Source: Ichthyophis bannanicus
Lineage: Eukaryota; Chordata; Amphibia; Gymnophiona; Ichthyophiidae
Reading direction: 5' to 3'
Length of the DNA stretch: 64,000 bases
Assembly: GCA_033557465.1 (NCBI GenBank)
Contig: CM066035.1
Location: 920,090,235 to 920,154,234 of the forward strand
Part shown: piece by piece, positions 11,801 to 25,800 of the stretch
Layout: each line of letters begins with the position of its first letter
Numbering within the stretch: the first letter of the stretch is position 1
Position numbers and translations under genes: made by a program
The notes under the pieces: model-generated
Told to the model about the DNA's origin: nothing
Database searches by the model: none
The model's input: only the letters and a program-made list of their open reading frames with translations

Positions 11801-14800
11801 CACTTACTTCCCAGCTCAGGATTGCTGCCACTCCTTCGGGGGTCTTGCATCCTGTAAGAGATAATGATGGCGAGTACCCGTTGGAAGACCTGTCCCTAGA
11901 CTCTGCGTCCGACAGAGAGGAGGGGGTGCTCTCGGGCCCGGAGGAGCAGCAGGAGGAACACAAGGAGCGAGATGAAGAAACTGAAGTCTGGCTTTTCTGT
12001 AAGGAGGAACTCCCAGCCCTCATTGCTCAGATTACCAAAGCTTTTCACCTCTCCAAGACACCAGTTAATGCTGACCCAGCTATACCTCAGGTAGATCCCA
12101 TCATCGTGGGTATCAAGAAACCTTCCAGGGCTTTTCCCTGTCTCATGGAACATGGTCACCGCGGAATGGGACAGCCCTGTCTCTTTACGCTTGGCACGCC
12201 ACCTTGGCCGGTTTTACACATGGTCTCCCAAGGACCTTGACAAGTGGATGAGTTTTCCCAAAGTAGATGCACTCGTGACAGCCGTCACTAAGCACACCAC
12301 CATTCTGGTCGAGGGCGGCACCACCCTATGGGATCAGATTGACCGCAAGGTGGAGGGGCCTCTCAAGACCTCCTTTTCTTCTTTCGCCTTGGCATTACAA
12401 GCTGCAGTATGTGGGGGACTCGCTTCAAGGGCCTACTGCGGTGGGGCTCCAGCTTCTTCCAGCGGATTCGCCATTGCCTCATCTGAGATCAGTCACCGCC
12501 TTTATGGCTGATGTCTTGTATGATATCATGCGCGCCTCTGCCCGCTTGGTAGCAGTAGCCACACTGGCGAGGTGCTGGCTTTGGCTCAGACATGGGAATG
12601 CGGATGCGGCTTCTAAGTTGCGCCTTGTTAAACTCCTCTTTAATGTGAGGCTCCTCTTCAGCAAAGACCTTCAGAAGCATGTCAAGGATCTAGGGGAGGT
12701 CAAACTGCTGCACCTTCCAGAGGATTGGCCCAGGTCCACTTCATGTCGCCCCGTAACCTCTGTTTCCAACAAATGTGTGTGTGGTCACCTTTCAGAGCTT
12801 ATTATACTACAAAGTAACTATGTATCACTCGCTCCACTGTTTACCAAGAGATTAAGTTATCTTAGTCATCTGGTGGTTTGTGTTTGAATACCTATGCATT
12901 TTATGGCAATGAGGTCTCAGACTTACAAGGAGCCACTTCGTGGTTTATTTTAATTTAAACCCAGTGCTCACTTTTGCATCAATGACCCCATACTGTTGCT
13001 CAGGTTACGTCAAATTGAAATTGACCGGTATTCAAGAACAATATGTAACTTGTTTCTATTAGTAGGTAGTGCTTATCTTATAGTGGTTCCCTTTATAAGC
13101 ATTTCATCAAGGGATTATTATCTGTTCACGTCTTCTTAGCACTCATCATATCGCCAACCAATTTACCGAGTTGGGCTTGAGCCACTGTCTGTTACATTCT
13201 AAGACTTGTAAGTATCTATAAAGCTACAATTACCCCAGGGGCGGGTGGGTGTTGGGGGATGGGGGAGGGAAATAAGACCTATTAAAGAGGGCTGTTACAA
13301 GGTACCCTGTCCTGTACCCTCAGCAGGGGGGGGGAGGGGGGTAGTCCCTAGTCCCTCAGGTAGGCTAGAGCAGGAATAAAAAGTTTAAAACACAGCAGGT
13401 TCTGGGGACAGAGCAGGGAGAGATATTTAATTTAAAATAACAGTTAACCTGGCTACCACACAAAGGCCAGTTAAGTTGAGAGAGGCAAGGTAAGTTATAT
13501 AGCTGAGAAAGCTGAAGTGCAAAACTAAAGGGAACAGGGAGGTGAAAGTAGCACACCAATAAGACAATAAATAATTAAATAAACAGCTAGAACTCATAGC
13601 AAAGTTGTCACAGGAGTTAAATATCCACCTCTCTAGCAGAGCACTGTGAGACCACTGCTCTTCCCAGAGCAGAGAGAGGCAAACAGAACTATGCACACGT
13701 GGGAAGAGGAGACAGGAAGAAGGGCTGCACAATATCTCAGCAGGGGGGGGGGGAGGGGGTAGTCCCTCAGGTACGCTAGAGCAGGAAAAAAAGTTTCAAA
13801 CACAGCAGGTTCTGGGGACAGAGCAGGGAGAGATATTTAATTTAAAGTAACAGTTAACCTGGCTACCACACAAAGGCCAGTTAGTTGAGAGAGGCAAGGT
13901 AAGTTATACAGCTGAGAAAGCTGAAGTGCAAAACTAAAGGCAACAGGGAGGTGAAGTAGCACACCAATAAGACAATAAATAATTAAATAAACAGCTAGAA
14001 CTCATAGCAAAGTTGTCACAGGAGTTAAATATCCACCTCTTTAGCAGAGCACTGTGAGAGCACTGCTCTTCCCAGAGCAGAGAGGGGCAAAACATCTGCT
14101 GACAAGTGGACATTATCTGCTAGTCTGGACTGGTCTAGCAGGATTTCAGGAAAGGAAATTAACGGTAAGTAAAATTTCACCTTTCTCTCTACCCACATAA
14201 AGCATAGTTACTCACCTGTAACAGGTGATCTCCAGGAACAGCAGGAATTTAGTCTTCACATATGGGTATCGTCGGTACAGACGGAGCCTGTGTGGGAATG
14301 CTCCCCAGTGTCCAATTAGAAAGCTTTTGGGAGCATCCCACAGTGCCTGCGTGCTGCCTTCCCGCCTTTCCCAACTGCCTCTCTCCAGTTGAGTTTAAAG
14401 CTGAGACAAAGAGAGAGAGAGGGAAAGAGAAAGAGATAGATAGAGAGATACAACTCCTAGGGGAGGTGGGTGGGTTGTGAAGACTAAATTCCTGCTGTTC
14501 CCGGAGATCGCCTGTTACAGGTGAGTAACTATGTTATCTCCAGGAACAAGCAGGAATGTAGTCATCACATATGGGGACTGCCTAGCTTTAGATGCCAGGG
14601 AGAGACCCCAGAAGTTGTGTGTCCCTGTGAAAGGGCTCCACTTCCCCCCATGGATATTTGGCATCCAACCAGGGATGGCGGGTAGGAGTTGATTAGGTAT
14701 GGAACAGGTGTTGGAGAACAGCCTGACCAAACAAGGCATCCCGGCGGGACTCCTTGTCCAAGCAGCAATGGGCTGTGAAGGTATGAACCGAGGCCCAAGT

Positions 14801-17800
14801 GGCTGCTCGACAGATGTCTTCGATAGACACAGAGTGCAGATGAGCCATTGAAGCTGCCATGGCTCTCACATTGTGAGCTGTGACATGGCCCTCCAGAAGA
14901 AGGTTCTTACTCTGATAGGCAAAGGAAATACACTGTGCAATCCAGTTGGACAGTGTTCTCTTGGAGACTGGAAGTCCCAAATGAGAAGGATCAAAAGCAA
15001 CAAAGAGTTGAGAGGACTTTCTATGTTGCTGTGTTCTTTGCAAGTAAAAGGCTAAAGCTCTTTTACAGTCCAAAGTATGAAGATTCCTCTCTGCATTTGA
15101 TGCATGAGGTCTTGGAAAGAACACAGGCAGGTAGACCGCTTGGTTAAGATGAAAAGGCGAGACCACCTTTGGCATAAAGTGTGGATGAGTCCTAAGGACT
15201 ACCTTGTCATGATGAAATCTTGTATAAGGTGGATCAGCCACTAGTGCCTGCAACTCACTGATGCGACGTGCTGATGTGATTGCAATGAGAAAGGTAACAT
15301 TCCAAGAAAGGAATTTCAATGAGGTAGTAGCTAAGGGTTCGAAAGGTGGCTTCATGAGCTGACCAAGAACCAGGTGGGCAAAGTGAATAAGTTGCCACCC
15401 CCCCCCCATGCTGATGTGATTGCAATGAGAAAGATAACCTTCCAAGAAAGGAATTTCAAGGAGGTAGTAGCTAAAGGTTCGAAAGGTGGCTTCATGAGCT
15501 GCCCAAGAACCAGGTTTAAGTACCATGCCACCGCTGGTGGTCTAATGGAAGGCTTAGTTAAAAGAAGGCCTCTCATAAATCTTGCTATAAGAGGATGAGA
15601 GGAAATAGGCTGTCCATTTAGAGGCTTAAAGGAAGCTGCAATAGCACTCAAATAGACTCTTACTGAATTAGTCTTAAGACCTGCATTGGATAAATGAAGG
15701 GATATACTCCAGCAATTATTCCAGAGGTATCGCAAGGGGGTTAAGACCCTTTTACAAACACCATATGGTAAACCTTTTCCACTTGAAAGCATAAGAGCGT
15801 CTTGTGGAAGGTTTCCTGGAAGCAAAAAGAATATCTTTTACTTGCTGAGGGATATTAAGATCATGGAGATCTAGGCCTTCAGCAACCAAGCCCTGAGATG
15901 CAGAGACTGGGGATTGGGATGCCATAACATTCCGTCCTCCTGAGACAGGAGATGTGGAGCAGACCCTAACTTCAGGGAGGGAACTTGAGAGAGATGTAGA
16001 AGCAGAGGGTACCACACTTGCCGTGGCCAATGTGGAGCTATGAGAATCATATGGCCTCTGTCTCTCTGAAGCTTGAACAGGGTTTTGGGAATTAGGGGAA
16101 TGGGTGGAAAGGCATACAGGAAGTCTTGACCCCAGTAAAGGAGGAAAGCATCCCTGGCCTGAGCCCCCTGAGCCGGAATTCTGGAACAGAACCGGGGAAG
16201 TTTGGCATTCCACGGACTTGCAATGTCCGGGGTTCCCCAAAGTTGAAATATCCTGGCCACCTGGTCTGCATGCAGAGACCACTCGTGTGGAAGCAGAACT
16301 CGACTGAGTCTGTCTGCCCAAGAGTTTTGAATGCCTGGCAGATACACTGCCAGAAGATGAATCTGATGCTCTCTGGCGAAGGCCCATAGTCGCAAAGCTT
16401 CGTTGCAAAGCGACAGAGAGCCTGTTCCCCCCTGCTTGTTTACATAGAACATGGCTACTTGATTGTCCATATGAATGAGGACTGTCTTGTAGCTGAGCAG
16501 GGTGTGGAACACTCGCAGAGCAAGGAAGATTGCTCTGAGCTCCAAGAGATTGATATGTAGAAGACCAGGTGCCCTGGGTGAAGAGGTCTTGCAGATGAGC
16601 TCCCCAACCCATTGGAGAAGAATCTGCTGTGAGAGTTGTTTGGGGTAAGGGTTGTTGAAAAGGGGACCCCCAGCAACAGGTTTTGAGCGGACTTCCACCA
16701 CTGGAGGGACAAAATAAGGCGACTTGTGTTTGCTATTTTGTCTGACAGGCATCGTGATGCCTGGGTCCACTGGGTGGATAAAGTCCACTGAGCTGCCCTC
16801 ATATGGAGGCGAGCATAGGGAACCACATGCACAGTAGATGCCATGTGGCCTAGTAGTTGTAACATTTCTCGAGCAGTTAGATGAGGCTTTAGCACTGCTT
16901 GAGAAGCTAACTGCACCAAGCGAAGGCAACGGGCCTGGGGGAGATAGGCCCTTGCCTTTGTGGTATCCAGCAAAGCTCCTATGAACTCTAAAGACTGAGT
17001 GGGAGTTAGACTGCATTTTGGGATGTTTATTACCAGATCCAAATACTGAAGGATACGCATTGTGCAGGATAGAGAAGTCCTGGCCTCTGACTGTTGGGGC
17101 TCGAATGAGCCAGTCGTCTAAGTAGGGGGAGACGAATATTTATTTTATTATTTACATTCTCTTATATACCGCGCTATTCTGCATCAGTGCGGTATACATT
17201 GAACAAACTGAAATTACATTGAACAGGGCATTATAACTTGGAGATAACTATTTTATAGGGAACATGGGAATATCCCTAGAGTGCAGAGAAATGCTGCTAC
17301 AACAGCCATGCATTTCGTGAACACCCTTGGTGCTGAGGCCAGGCCAAAAGGGAGCACCCTGTATTGGTAGTGCTTTCCCTGAAAAAGGAACCGAAGGAAC
17401 CTTCTGTGAGTTGAATGGATGAGAACATGGGTGTACCCATCCTTGAGATCTAGAGAACAAATCCAATCCTGACTCTGAAGGTATGGCAGCAGAGATCCGA
17501 GAGAAATCATTTTGAATTTCTCCTCGACAAGGAATTTGTTAAATTCCCTGAGGTCTAAGATAGGTCTGTAACTCCGTTTTCTTTGGAATAAGGAAATAAG
17601 GGGAATAGAACCCTGTACCCTGCTGATGAAGGGGTACTTCTTCTATCGCCCCTTGGGCAAGAAGGATAGCGACCTCCTGACCTAACAGGTTGATGAGAGA
17701 GGTCGGAGAATTGAACTGCTTTACTATTGTGTGAGGGGGCATGCTTGAAAAATGAAGCTTGTACCCCTCCTTTATGATGGAGAGTGTCCAATGCTCTGCT

Positions 17801-19799
17801 GTTATTTGCCCCCATCTGGAGGCAAAATGACATAAGCTTCCTGAAATGGTGGAAGGTTCTGGTCCCCCGAGAACCAGGAAGGCTAAGTTCTCTAGATGAG
17901 AGTCAAAGGCCCTGTGGAGGCTGAGCCTGCTGGGCCGGTTGAGGCCTAGCAGCCTTTGCTTTCTTCTGTTTGGGTGGTTGCTGACCTTTCCTGGCAAGCT
18001 GACCTGCAGAACGTCCCTGCTGAATATAAGCAGGATAAAATCTTTTCTTTTTAGAAAAGAATGGTTTCTTGAACAATTTCTTTCTAGGAGGATCAGCAGT
18101 GGACTTGGATAACCTATCCAAGGTGGAATTTTCAGCATCCATTTCATTGGCCTTTTCCTGCCAATCTTTACCAAACAGGTTCTCACCAGTACAAGGGATA
18201 TTTCCCAATTTGTCTTGTACCCAGAGCTCTAGATCAGATGCCTGGAGCCAAGCAATTCTACGTGCACCTATGGCAATAGCCGAGGTTCTGCTTAAGCACT
18301 CAAAGCAGTCGAAGGCTGCACGGTTGGAAAATTTAGAAACATCTTGGGCATGTTTGATCAAAGTGAGAAAATCCTGTCTTTTATCCTCAGGAAGAAAAGG
18401 ACTTAAAGCCTCTAAATCATCTGTGACCTCCTTCAGGAACATTCCCATGTAGAGACTATAGGAACTGATCCTGGCAGAAAGCATGGAAGCTTGGAAGACC
18501 CGATGTCCAAAAGCATCCAGGGTTCTGCACTCACGTCCTGGAGGATTAGAGGCATGCCTTTTTGCACTCTTGATCCTTCTCATAGCCGACTCCACTACAA
18601 TAGCATGGTGAGGAAGCTGAGTCTTATGGAACCCAGGACAAGGAGGGACTCAATACATAGTATCCAGTCTACGAGAATGAGGAGAGGTGGTAAGAGGTGT
18701 TTCCCACATCCTTAACATGAGATCATATAAAATCTCATGAATGGGCAAGGTAGCTGCCTCCTTAGGAGTTTTGGGATATTGTAGAATTTCCAACTCCTTG
18801 GCCCTTGGCTCTGTTTCAGGGGCCAGAGTAATGGACAGGCCCCGGAGCCACCTCCCTGATAAAATCTTGGAAGGAAATATCCTCTGGAGGAGACATCCTG
18901 TGTTTAGGGGAGGAGGGCTCCTCTGGGAGAAGCATCGCTGCACCGACAGAACTGTCAGAATCCTCAGATTCTTCTGAGGACTCGAAGTATTGTCTGTCCA
19001 GATGCTCTTGAAGAGCCTGATACCTGTACCGACCAAAGTCGGTACCGGGAGTAACCGGTACCGGGGTATTGGTACCGGAGGTCATCAGATGACTGGGTAA
19101 CGGCAAAGCAGACACCGATGCCGATGTCGATGCTATCGGTGGAATTGTCTGTCGCGGTCCCGAGGGCGTCGATGCTGCAAGGAAAGCCGACAGACTGCAT
19201 TCCATAGCCAGAACTCTCTGGTCTATCGACGCTGCCAATGCCTGGATGTCGGTACCGGAGGAGACCGCCGGTACCCCAGAGCATGGCACCAGTAGTTCTG
19301 CTGAGGTCGAGGCCTCGAGAACATCCTGGAACCCCGATAATGCTTTGGAAGCCGAAGCCTCCCACCGGGATAATTTTGCCGGTGCAGAATCCTCGAGGGC
19401 AACGCCAGAGGCATCTCGATGCTTAGAAGGAGATCTACCCTTTGAGGACCGGCTGGATTTATGTTTAGTTACCTGAGATCCACGGGAGGAAGAAGCAGCC
19501 CTGGAAGACGTCGATGCCACCGAAGCTGCATCAGAGGGAAACAGAGTACTGAGCTTAGCAGCTCGGTTCTGCCGACCTCTTGTAGACATCATGGCGCAGG
19601 ACATACAATCCATGATGGAGTGGTCAGGACCTAAACATTTTAGACACCATTCATGGGTGTCGGTGACGGAAATGGTACTGCCACACTTGGTGCATTTTTT
19701 GAAACCTGAGGCAGGTTTCTCCATGGTAAGGAAATGTTTTTGGGCCTAAGGCCCAAAAAGGCGCGTGCACCTGAAGAAAAAGAAAAAATAGAAAAAAAG

Positions 19800-19830
<31 letters not shown>

Positions 19831-22800
19831 CAGAAATAAGAGAAAAAAACGGCGGTACCGGTAGAGCACTGAGGAAGGCAGACACGACCACAAAAAAGAA
19901 AGAAGTAAAAAAGAATTCTTCTGCGGTGACAGGAACACGACCTGCTGGCTCCGCGGAAAAAGAAGAACTGGAGAGAGGCAGTTGGGAAAGGCGGGAAGGC
20001 AGCACGCAGGTGCTGTGGGGGATGCTCCCAAAAGCTTTCTAATTGGACGCTGGGGAGCGTTCCCGCGCAGGCTCCATCGATACCGACGATACCCATATGT
20101 GATGACTACATTCCTGCTTGTTCCTGGAGATTACAAGAGATCACAGAGAGAGGAAGACAGGCATCTATATTTGGAAAAACTTAGAGAAGCTAGCAAAGTA
20201 GCCAGGAAAGCAGAGATTCAAAAAGAGGAGGAAATAGTCAATGCAATAAAATGGGGGGATAAGACATTTTTCAGATATGTCAGTGAGAAGAGGAAGGGCA
20301 AAAGTGGTATTATCAGACTCAAGGGTGATGGGGAGGAATATGTAGAAGTTGAGGAGGACAAAGCGGAATTGCTTAACAAATATTTCTGTTCTGTGTTCAC
20401 AGATGAAGAACCAGGAGCAGGACCTCAGAAAACACCCACAACCAGGAACAGAAGCGAGGGACACCTTGAACAATTTTCAGAAGACTGTGTTCGTGAGAAA
20501 CTAACTCAACTTAAAGTAGACAAAGTGATGGGACCGGATGGGATACACCCTAGAATACTGAGGGAACTTGGGGACGTTCTAGCAGCTCCACTGACTGAAC
20601 TTTTCAATACCTCGTTGGAGTCGGGAGTGGTGCCAAAGGACTGGAGAGAGGCTCATGTGGTGCCTTTACACAAAAGTGGAAGTAAGGATGTGGTTGAAAA
20701 CTACAGGCCGGTTAGTTTAACTTCGGTGGTGAATAAATTATTGTAAACGCAGCTGAAAGAGAAAATAGTGAGGTTTCTGCAGTCCAGCGGATTACAGGAT
20801 CCGAGGCAGCATGGATTCACCAGAGGCAGGTCTTGTCAGACAAATCTGATTGATTTCTTTATTTCTTTCTTTATTTTTTATTTAACATTTCTTATATACC
20901 GCCTTTCATGATATCAAGGCGGTTTACATTGAACAAACTGAAATTACATTGAACAGGGCATTATAACTTGGAGATAACTATTTTAAAGGGAACATGGGCA
21001 ATGGAGGGTTAAGTGGTTTGCCCAAGACCACAAGGAGCACCTGTGGGACTAGAAACCACAGTCCTTCCAGCCCAAGGTTGCTGTCCTCTAGTGGGATCTG
21101 AACCCACGACCTTCCGGCCTGAGGTAACTTGCCCCAACCACTAGGCCACTCCTCCCTCCACCCTTCTTTGAATGGGTAACCAGGGAGTTGGACCGAGGGA
21201 GAGCCCTAGATGTGGTGTATTCAGATTTCAGTAAAGCCTTTGACACTGTTCCTCACAGGTGACTTATAAACAAACTGAGCAACCTAGGGATGGACCCTAA
21301 AGTTACTGCTTGGGTTAGAAATTGGTTGGGTGGGAGGCAACCAAGAGTACAGGTAAATGGAGCTCACTCTGAGGAGAAGGATGTTACCAGTGGTGTGCCC
21401 CAGGGATCTGTCCTTGGTCCGATTCTTTTTAACATCTTTGTTAGTGATATAGCGGAAGGGCTATTGGGTAAGGTTTGCCTTTTTGCGGATGATACCAAAA
21501 TCTGCAATAGAGTAGACACCCAGGAAGGTATAGATAACATGAGGAGGGATCTAGCTAAGCTTGAAGAATGGTCTAGAATTTGGCATCTGGGATTTAATGT
21601 TAAAAAATGTAAGGTCATGCATTTGGGCTGCAGCAATCCAAAGGAGGAATATAGTATAGGGGGTGAAGTATTTTTGTCCACAAAAGAAGAATGGGATCTA
21701 GGCATGGTTGTGTCTGATGATCTTAAAGTAGCTAAACAGGTAGAAAAGGCGACGGCAAAAGTTAGAAGGATGCTTGGGTGCATACGGAGAGGAATGGCTA
21801 GCAGAAAAAAAGGAGATGGTAGTGCCTCTGTATAAGTCTTTGGTGCGACCTCATTTGGAGTATAGTGTGCAATTCTGGAGACCGCACCTTCAAAAGGATA
21901 TAAACAGGATGGAGTCAGTACAGAGGGTGGCCACTAAAATGGTTAGTGGTCTTCATTATAAAGCATATGAGGACAGACTTAAGGACTTAGAGGAAAGGCA
22001 GGATAGAGGTGATATGATTGAGATGTTTAAATACCTCCATGCCATAAATGTACAGGGGGAGAGCCTCTTTCAATTAATAGCAAATTCTGCTATGAGGGGA
22101 CATGGGATGAGGGTGAAGGGGGATAGATTCAGGAGTGATATGCGGAACTATTTCTTTACAGAAAGAGTAGTGGATCCGTGGAATAGTCTCCCAATGGAGG
22201 TGATAGCGATGAGGACAGTATCTGAATTCAAAAAAGCATGGTACACACACAGAGGATCTCTAAAGGAAAAAAGGGGAATGTTGTAGTTGTTGATATGGAA
22301 GGACAGACTAGATAGGCCATGTGGTCTTTTTCTGTCATCATATTTCTATGTTTCTATGGAATTGTGTGGCAGCTGTGGCTTTTCAAACCCTGGGCACTTG
22401 CACACTCAGTAATAGGAATTGAGCTGCTTGCTCACAATAGGCACAGTCATCGGGGCTTCCCGCATCCTGAAGAGCAACCGCTCCAGTATTTATTTATTTA
22501 TTTATTACAGTTTCTTATATACCGCGCTATTTAGAATCAGCGCGGTTTACATCATAACAAAACGACCATTACGACAAACTGTCAGGTTTTACATTGAACA
22601 GGAGTACAAACTTGGATAACTGGGTTAACTATATACATAATCTATCTACACTGCAGTGTGAGGGCATTTCTAGATTGGGTCATTTCTTGGAGGGGATATC
22701 TGGTTCAGTTGCTGTCTGGGAAATATTGGCGGAAAAGGTATGTTTTGAGAGCCTTTCTGAACTGATATAGATTGGTAATGGCTCTAATGTCGGGGGGTAG

Positions 22801-25800
22801 GGTGTTCCAGCATTTTGGTACATATGGGCGGGACTGGCACAGTCAGTGCCCCCCTCGGAGGACTGGTCTAGCAGGATGAGTTGGAAATCCTTTTTAAGAT
22901 ATGGAAATCAGAATTGCACACAATATTCAAGGTGCGGCCGTAACATGGAATGATGCAGAAGCATTATAATATCCTTGAATTTGATCTCCATTCCTTTCCT
23001 TATGATTCCTAACTTTCTATTTGCTATCTTGGCCACTGCTGCACACTGGGCAGAAAGTTTCAACATATCCACAATGACCCTTAAATCCTTTCCTGGGTGG
23101 TGGTTCCTAATGTGGAACCTTGCATCATGTAACCATAGTTTGGGTTGTTCTTCCCTAAGTGCATAGCTTGCACTTGTCCACATTAAATTTCATCTGCCAT
23201 TTAGATGTCCAGTCTTCCAATTTATCAAGGTCTCTTCAATTTTTCACAATCTTCTGGGGTTTTAATAACTTTGAATAATTTTGTGTCATCTGCAAATTCA
23301 GTCATCTCACTCATCATCATTTCTAGGTCATTTATGTATGTTAAAAAGCAGCAGGTCCAACACAAATGCCTGGGGTACTCCACTATTCACATTTCTCCAA
23401 TGAGAAAATTGGCCATTTAGCCCTACTCTCTGCTTTCTATCTTTTAACCAGTTCCTGATTCACAATAGCACACTGCCTGCTATCCCATGACTTTAATTTC
23501 ACTATGAGCCTCTCATGAGGGATCTTGTCAAAGGCCTTCTGAAGATCCAGATACACCAAATCGACTGGCTCACCTTTGTCTACCTGTTTACTCATACCTT
23601 CAAAAATATTAGATTAGTAAAACAAGACATTCCTTGGCTTCTCCCATTAAACCATGACTATCTACATGTTCAGTAATTTTTTTTCTATATAATGCTTTTG
23701 TACCATTTTGCCTGGTACTTACAGCAGGCTTAACGGTCTGTAGTTTCCCAGATCACCCCTGGAACCCTTTTAAAAATTTGCGCTATATTGGCCATTCTCC
23801 AATCTTCAGGTACTGCAGATGATTTTTAATGATAGTTCATAGATTACTAATATTAGGTCTGTAATCTCAAATTTCAGTTCTTTCAACACCTCTGATGTAT
23901 ACCATCCAGTCCAGGTGATTTGCTACTCTTCAGTTTATCAAATAGCTGTAATACATCCTTCCAGTTTATCAATATTTCTTCCAATACATCACTTTTAAAT
24001 ACCATTTCAGGCATGGGTAACCTCCCTACATCATCTTTAGTAAAGACTGCAGCAAATAATTCATTCAGTCTCTCCGCTATGGCCTTGTCCTCCCTTAGCA
24101 CACCTTTTACCACTCTATCATCTAATGGTCCAACTGACTCTCTCACAGGTTTTCTGTTATGAATGTACTTGAAAAATTCCATAGCAAGCTTCTTCTCAAA
24201 TTCTCTCTTTGCCTGCCTTATCAATGCCTTACATCTAACTCGCCAGTGCTTATGTTGTTTCCCATTTTTATCATTTGGTTCCTTTTTCCATTTCCTGAAA
24301 AATGCTTTTTTTGGCTACAACAACCTCTCTAAACTCACCTTTAAACCAATGCTGGCAGTTTTTTGGCCTTCCTTCCACTTGTCTTAAAGTGTGACATATA
24401 TTGCATCATGCTTGATATAAACCTTTAACCTCTGCAGCTGCTCCTTTTAGCTTTTTTTTAAACTAGTTTCCTCATTATATCATAGTCTCCCTTTGGAAAG
24501 TTAAAAGGTAGTACTGTGGATGTCCTTGCCGTTCTCCCTCCATTTATTAAATCAAATGCGATCATGTTATGATCACTATTGCCAAGTAGCCCCAATATCC
24601 TTATCTCTTGCACCAGATCCTGTGTTCCACTAAGGACTAGGTCCAAAATAGCTTCCACCTTTTGTCAGTTCATTTACTAGCAGCTTCAAGAAGCAGTCAT
24701 TTATTTCATCTAGAAACTTTACCTCCCTAGTATATCCTGCTGTGACACTGACCCAGTCGATACTGGGGTAACTGAAGTCACCCAGTATTAATGTGTTGTA
24801 ATTTTTGTTAGCTTCCCTGGTTTCTTTCAGCATTTCATCATCCATCTCTTCATTCTGGCCAGGCGGTCGGTAGTATACCCCCATTGCCATTGCATTCCCA
24901 TTTTTACATGGAATTTCCGTTCACAGAGATTCTACAGTGTTTTTTGTTTCCTGCAAAACTTTAATCCTGTGTGACTGAATGCCCTCTCTAACAGAGCGCA
25001 ACACCTCCGCCAATTTGATCTACTCTGTCATTGCAATATAGTTTGTACCCGGGTATCACAGTGTCTCACTGATTGTCCTCCTTCTACCAGGTCCCTGAGA
25101 TGCCAATTATATCTATCCTTTCATTTACTGCTATATATTCTAACTCTCCCATCTTAGTTTTTAGACTTCTAGCATTTGCATACAGTCATTTTAGAGGTTG
25201 TATTTATTCATATTAATCTGGTATCAATTGATAGGGGTAATTTGGAATCTTTCAACTCTGTACCTAAGGGCATTTGGGTTACTTTTATCTTTACTGGAAC
25301 CTCTCTATCGGGATACCCTAACTTCCTCCTCCTCCTTGCTGGACTCATTGGCGGCCAAATCTTCATCAAGGTCATGTTCCATGTCCACTATGGACAAGGA
25401 ATCCTCCTCATACAGAGCCAAAGCTAACTCATGGAGCCCCGTGCGCTCCCTCCCCCCATATGCAGCAACTGTCTGCAGAATGCGAGTGCTTCCTACTCGT
25501 CCTAACAGATCTAGCTACAGAAACACACTCTGAAGCACCACAGGTGTGGGCAGGAGGCTAGAAATGAGATAGGGAACCCTTCTGCCCTGCTTTCCCCACA
25601 AGGCCCATGCCTGCTGGAAAAGCGTGGCAAACTCAGTCACAGCAGTATCCCAAACTGATGGGGCGGGGCAGGAGAGAGGTCGCAGAAGGAGAAGTGGAGG
25701 GCCTGACCCTGAAGGAAGGGACCTGGAGGCCGGTGTATCCTTGCTAGCCCTCCTGGGGGGGGGGCAGGGTTGGGGGGGCTGGGGGAAGAAATGGACCCCG

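Larger units (their letters stand above)
10474..14140 (+). mobile_element. DIRS/Ngaro-like element with inverted ends, non-autonomous
   Basis: The left end CCAGTCCAGACTAGCGGGTA and then ATGTCC...TCAGCAGATG (10474-10521) is found inverted at the right end as CATCTGCTGACA...GGACATTATCTGC then TAGTCTGGACTGG (about 14092-14131). The inside holds a gag-like open region on the plus strand (about 11005-12760), followed by non-coding sequence and a ~350-bp direct repeat pair. I see no RT or recombinase. A related 5' half lies inverted at 25315-26790. The superfamily is inferred from the gag style and ITRs, so it is less sure than for the DIRS copies. Confidence 0.65.
14202..20132 (-). mobile_element. 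DIRS-1, full-length DIRS retrotransposon, inactive
   Basis: The left ITR starts AGCATAGTTACTCACCTGTA. The right ITR ends GATACCCATATGTGATGACT...TTCCTGGAGAT. The arms match over about 168 bp (14228-14394 against 19966-20132), and the left end has about 27 extra bases. An internal complementary region is at 14476-14576. Coding order on the minus strand is gag (19724-17903), RT (to about 16560), RNase H and a linked domain (to about 15900), then recombinase (to 14693). Without a 128-bp L2 insert it is 5.8 kb. The RT is broken by that insert, and the recombinase has a 140-bp tandem duplication and a missing catalytic Tyr. A CR1 begins immediately at its right end. Confidence 0.95.
20133..22356 (+). 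mobile_element. CR1 LINE, 5'-truncated, with a SINE inside
   Basis: It begins abruptly at the DIRS-1 end and finishes with GGTCTTTTTCTGTCATCATA then TTTCTATGTTTCTATGG, the short tandem 3' end typical of CR1. Coding runs in several frames: a linker and RT N-terminus (20133-20745), RT palm (21170-21830) and C-terminus (21774-22286). A 303-bp SINE is inserted in the RT. The proteins resemble CR1 RT in every motif, but stops and frame changes make it inactive. No endonuclease domain is present. Confidence 0.92.

Noticed and set aside
15890..16300. Calling the post-RNase H domain of DIRS a proven DNA methyltransferase
   Set aside because: Such domains are reported in DIRS elements, but I see no DPPY/DPPW-type motif here, so the activity is left open.
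19025..19280. CpG island or promoter of a host gene
   Set aside because: The CpG density comes from GGTACCG repeats inside DIRS gag; the same is seen in DIRS-2.
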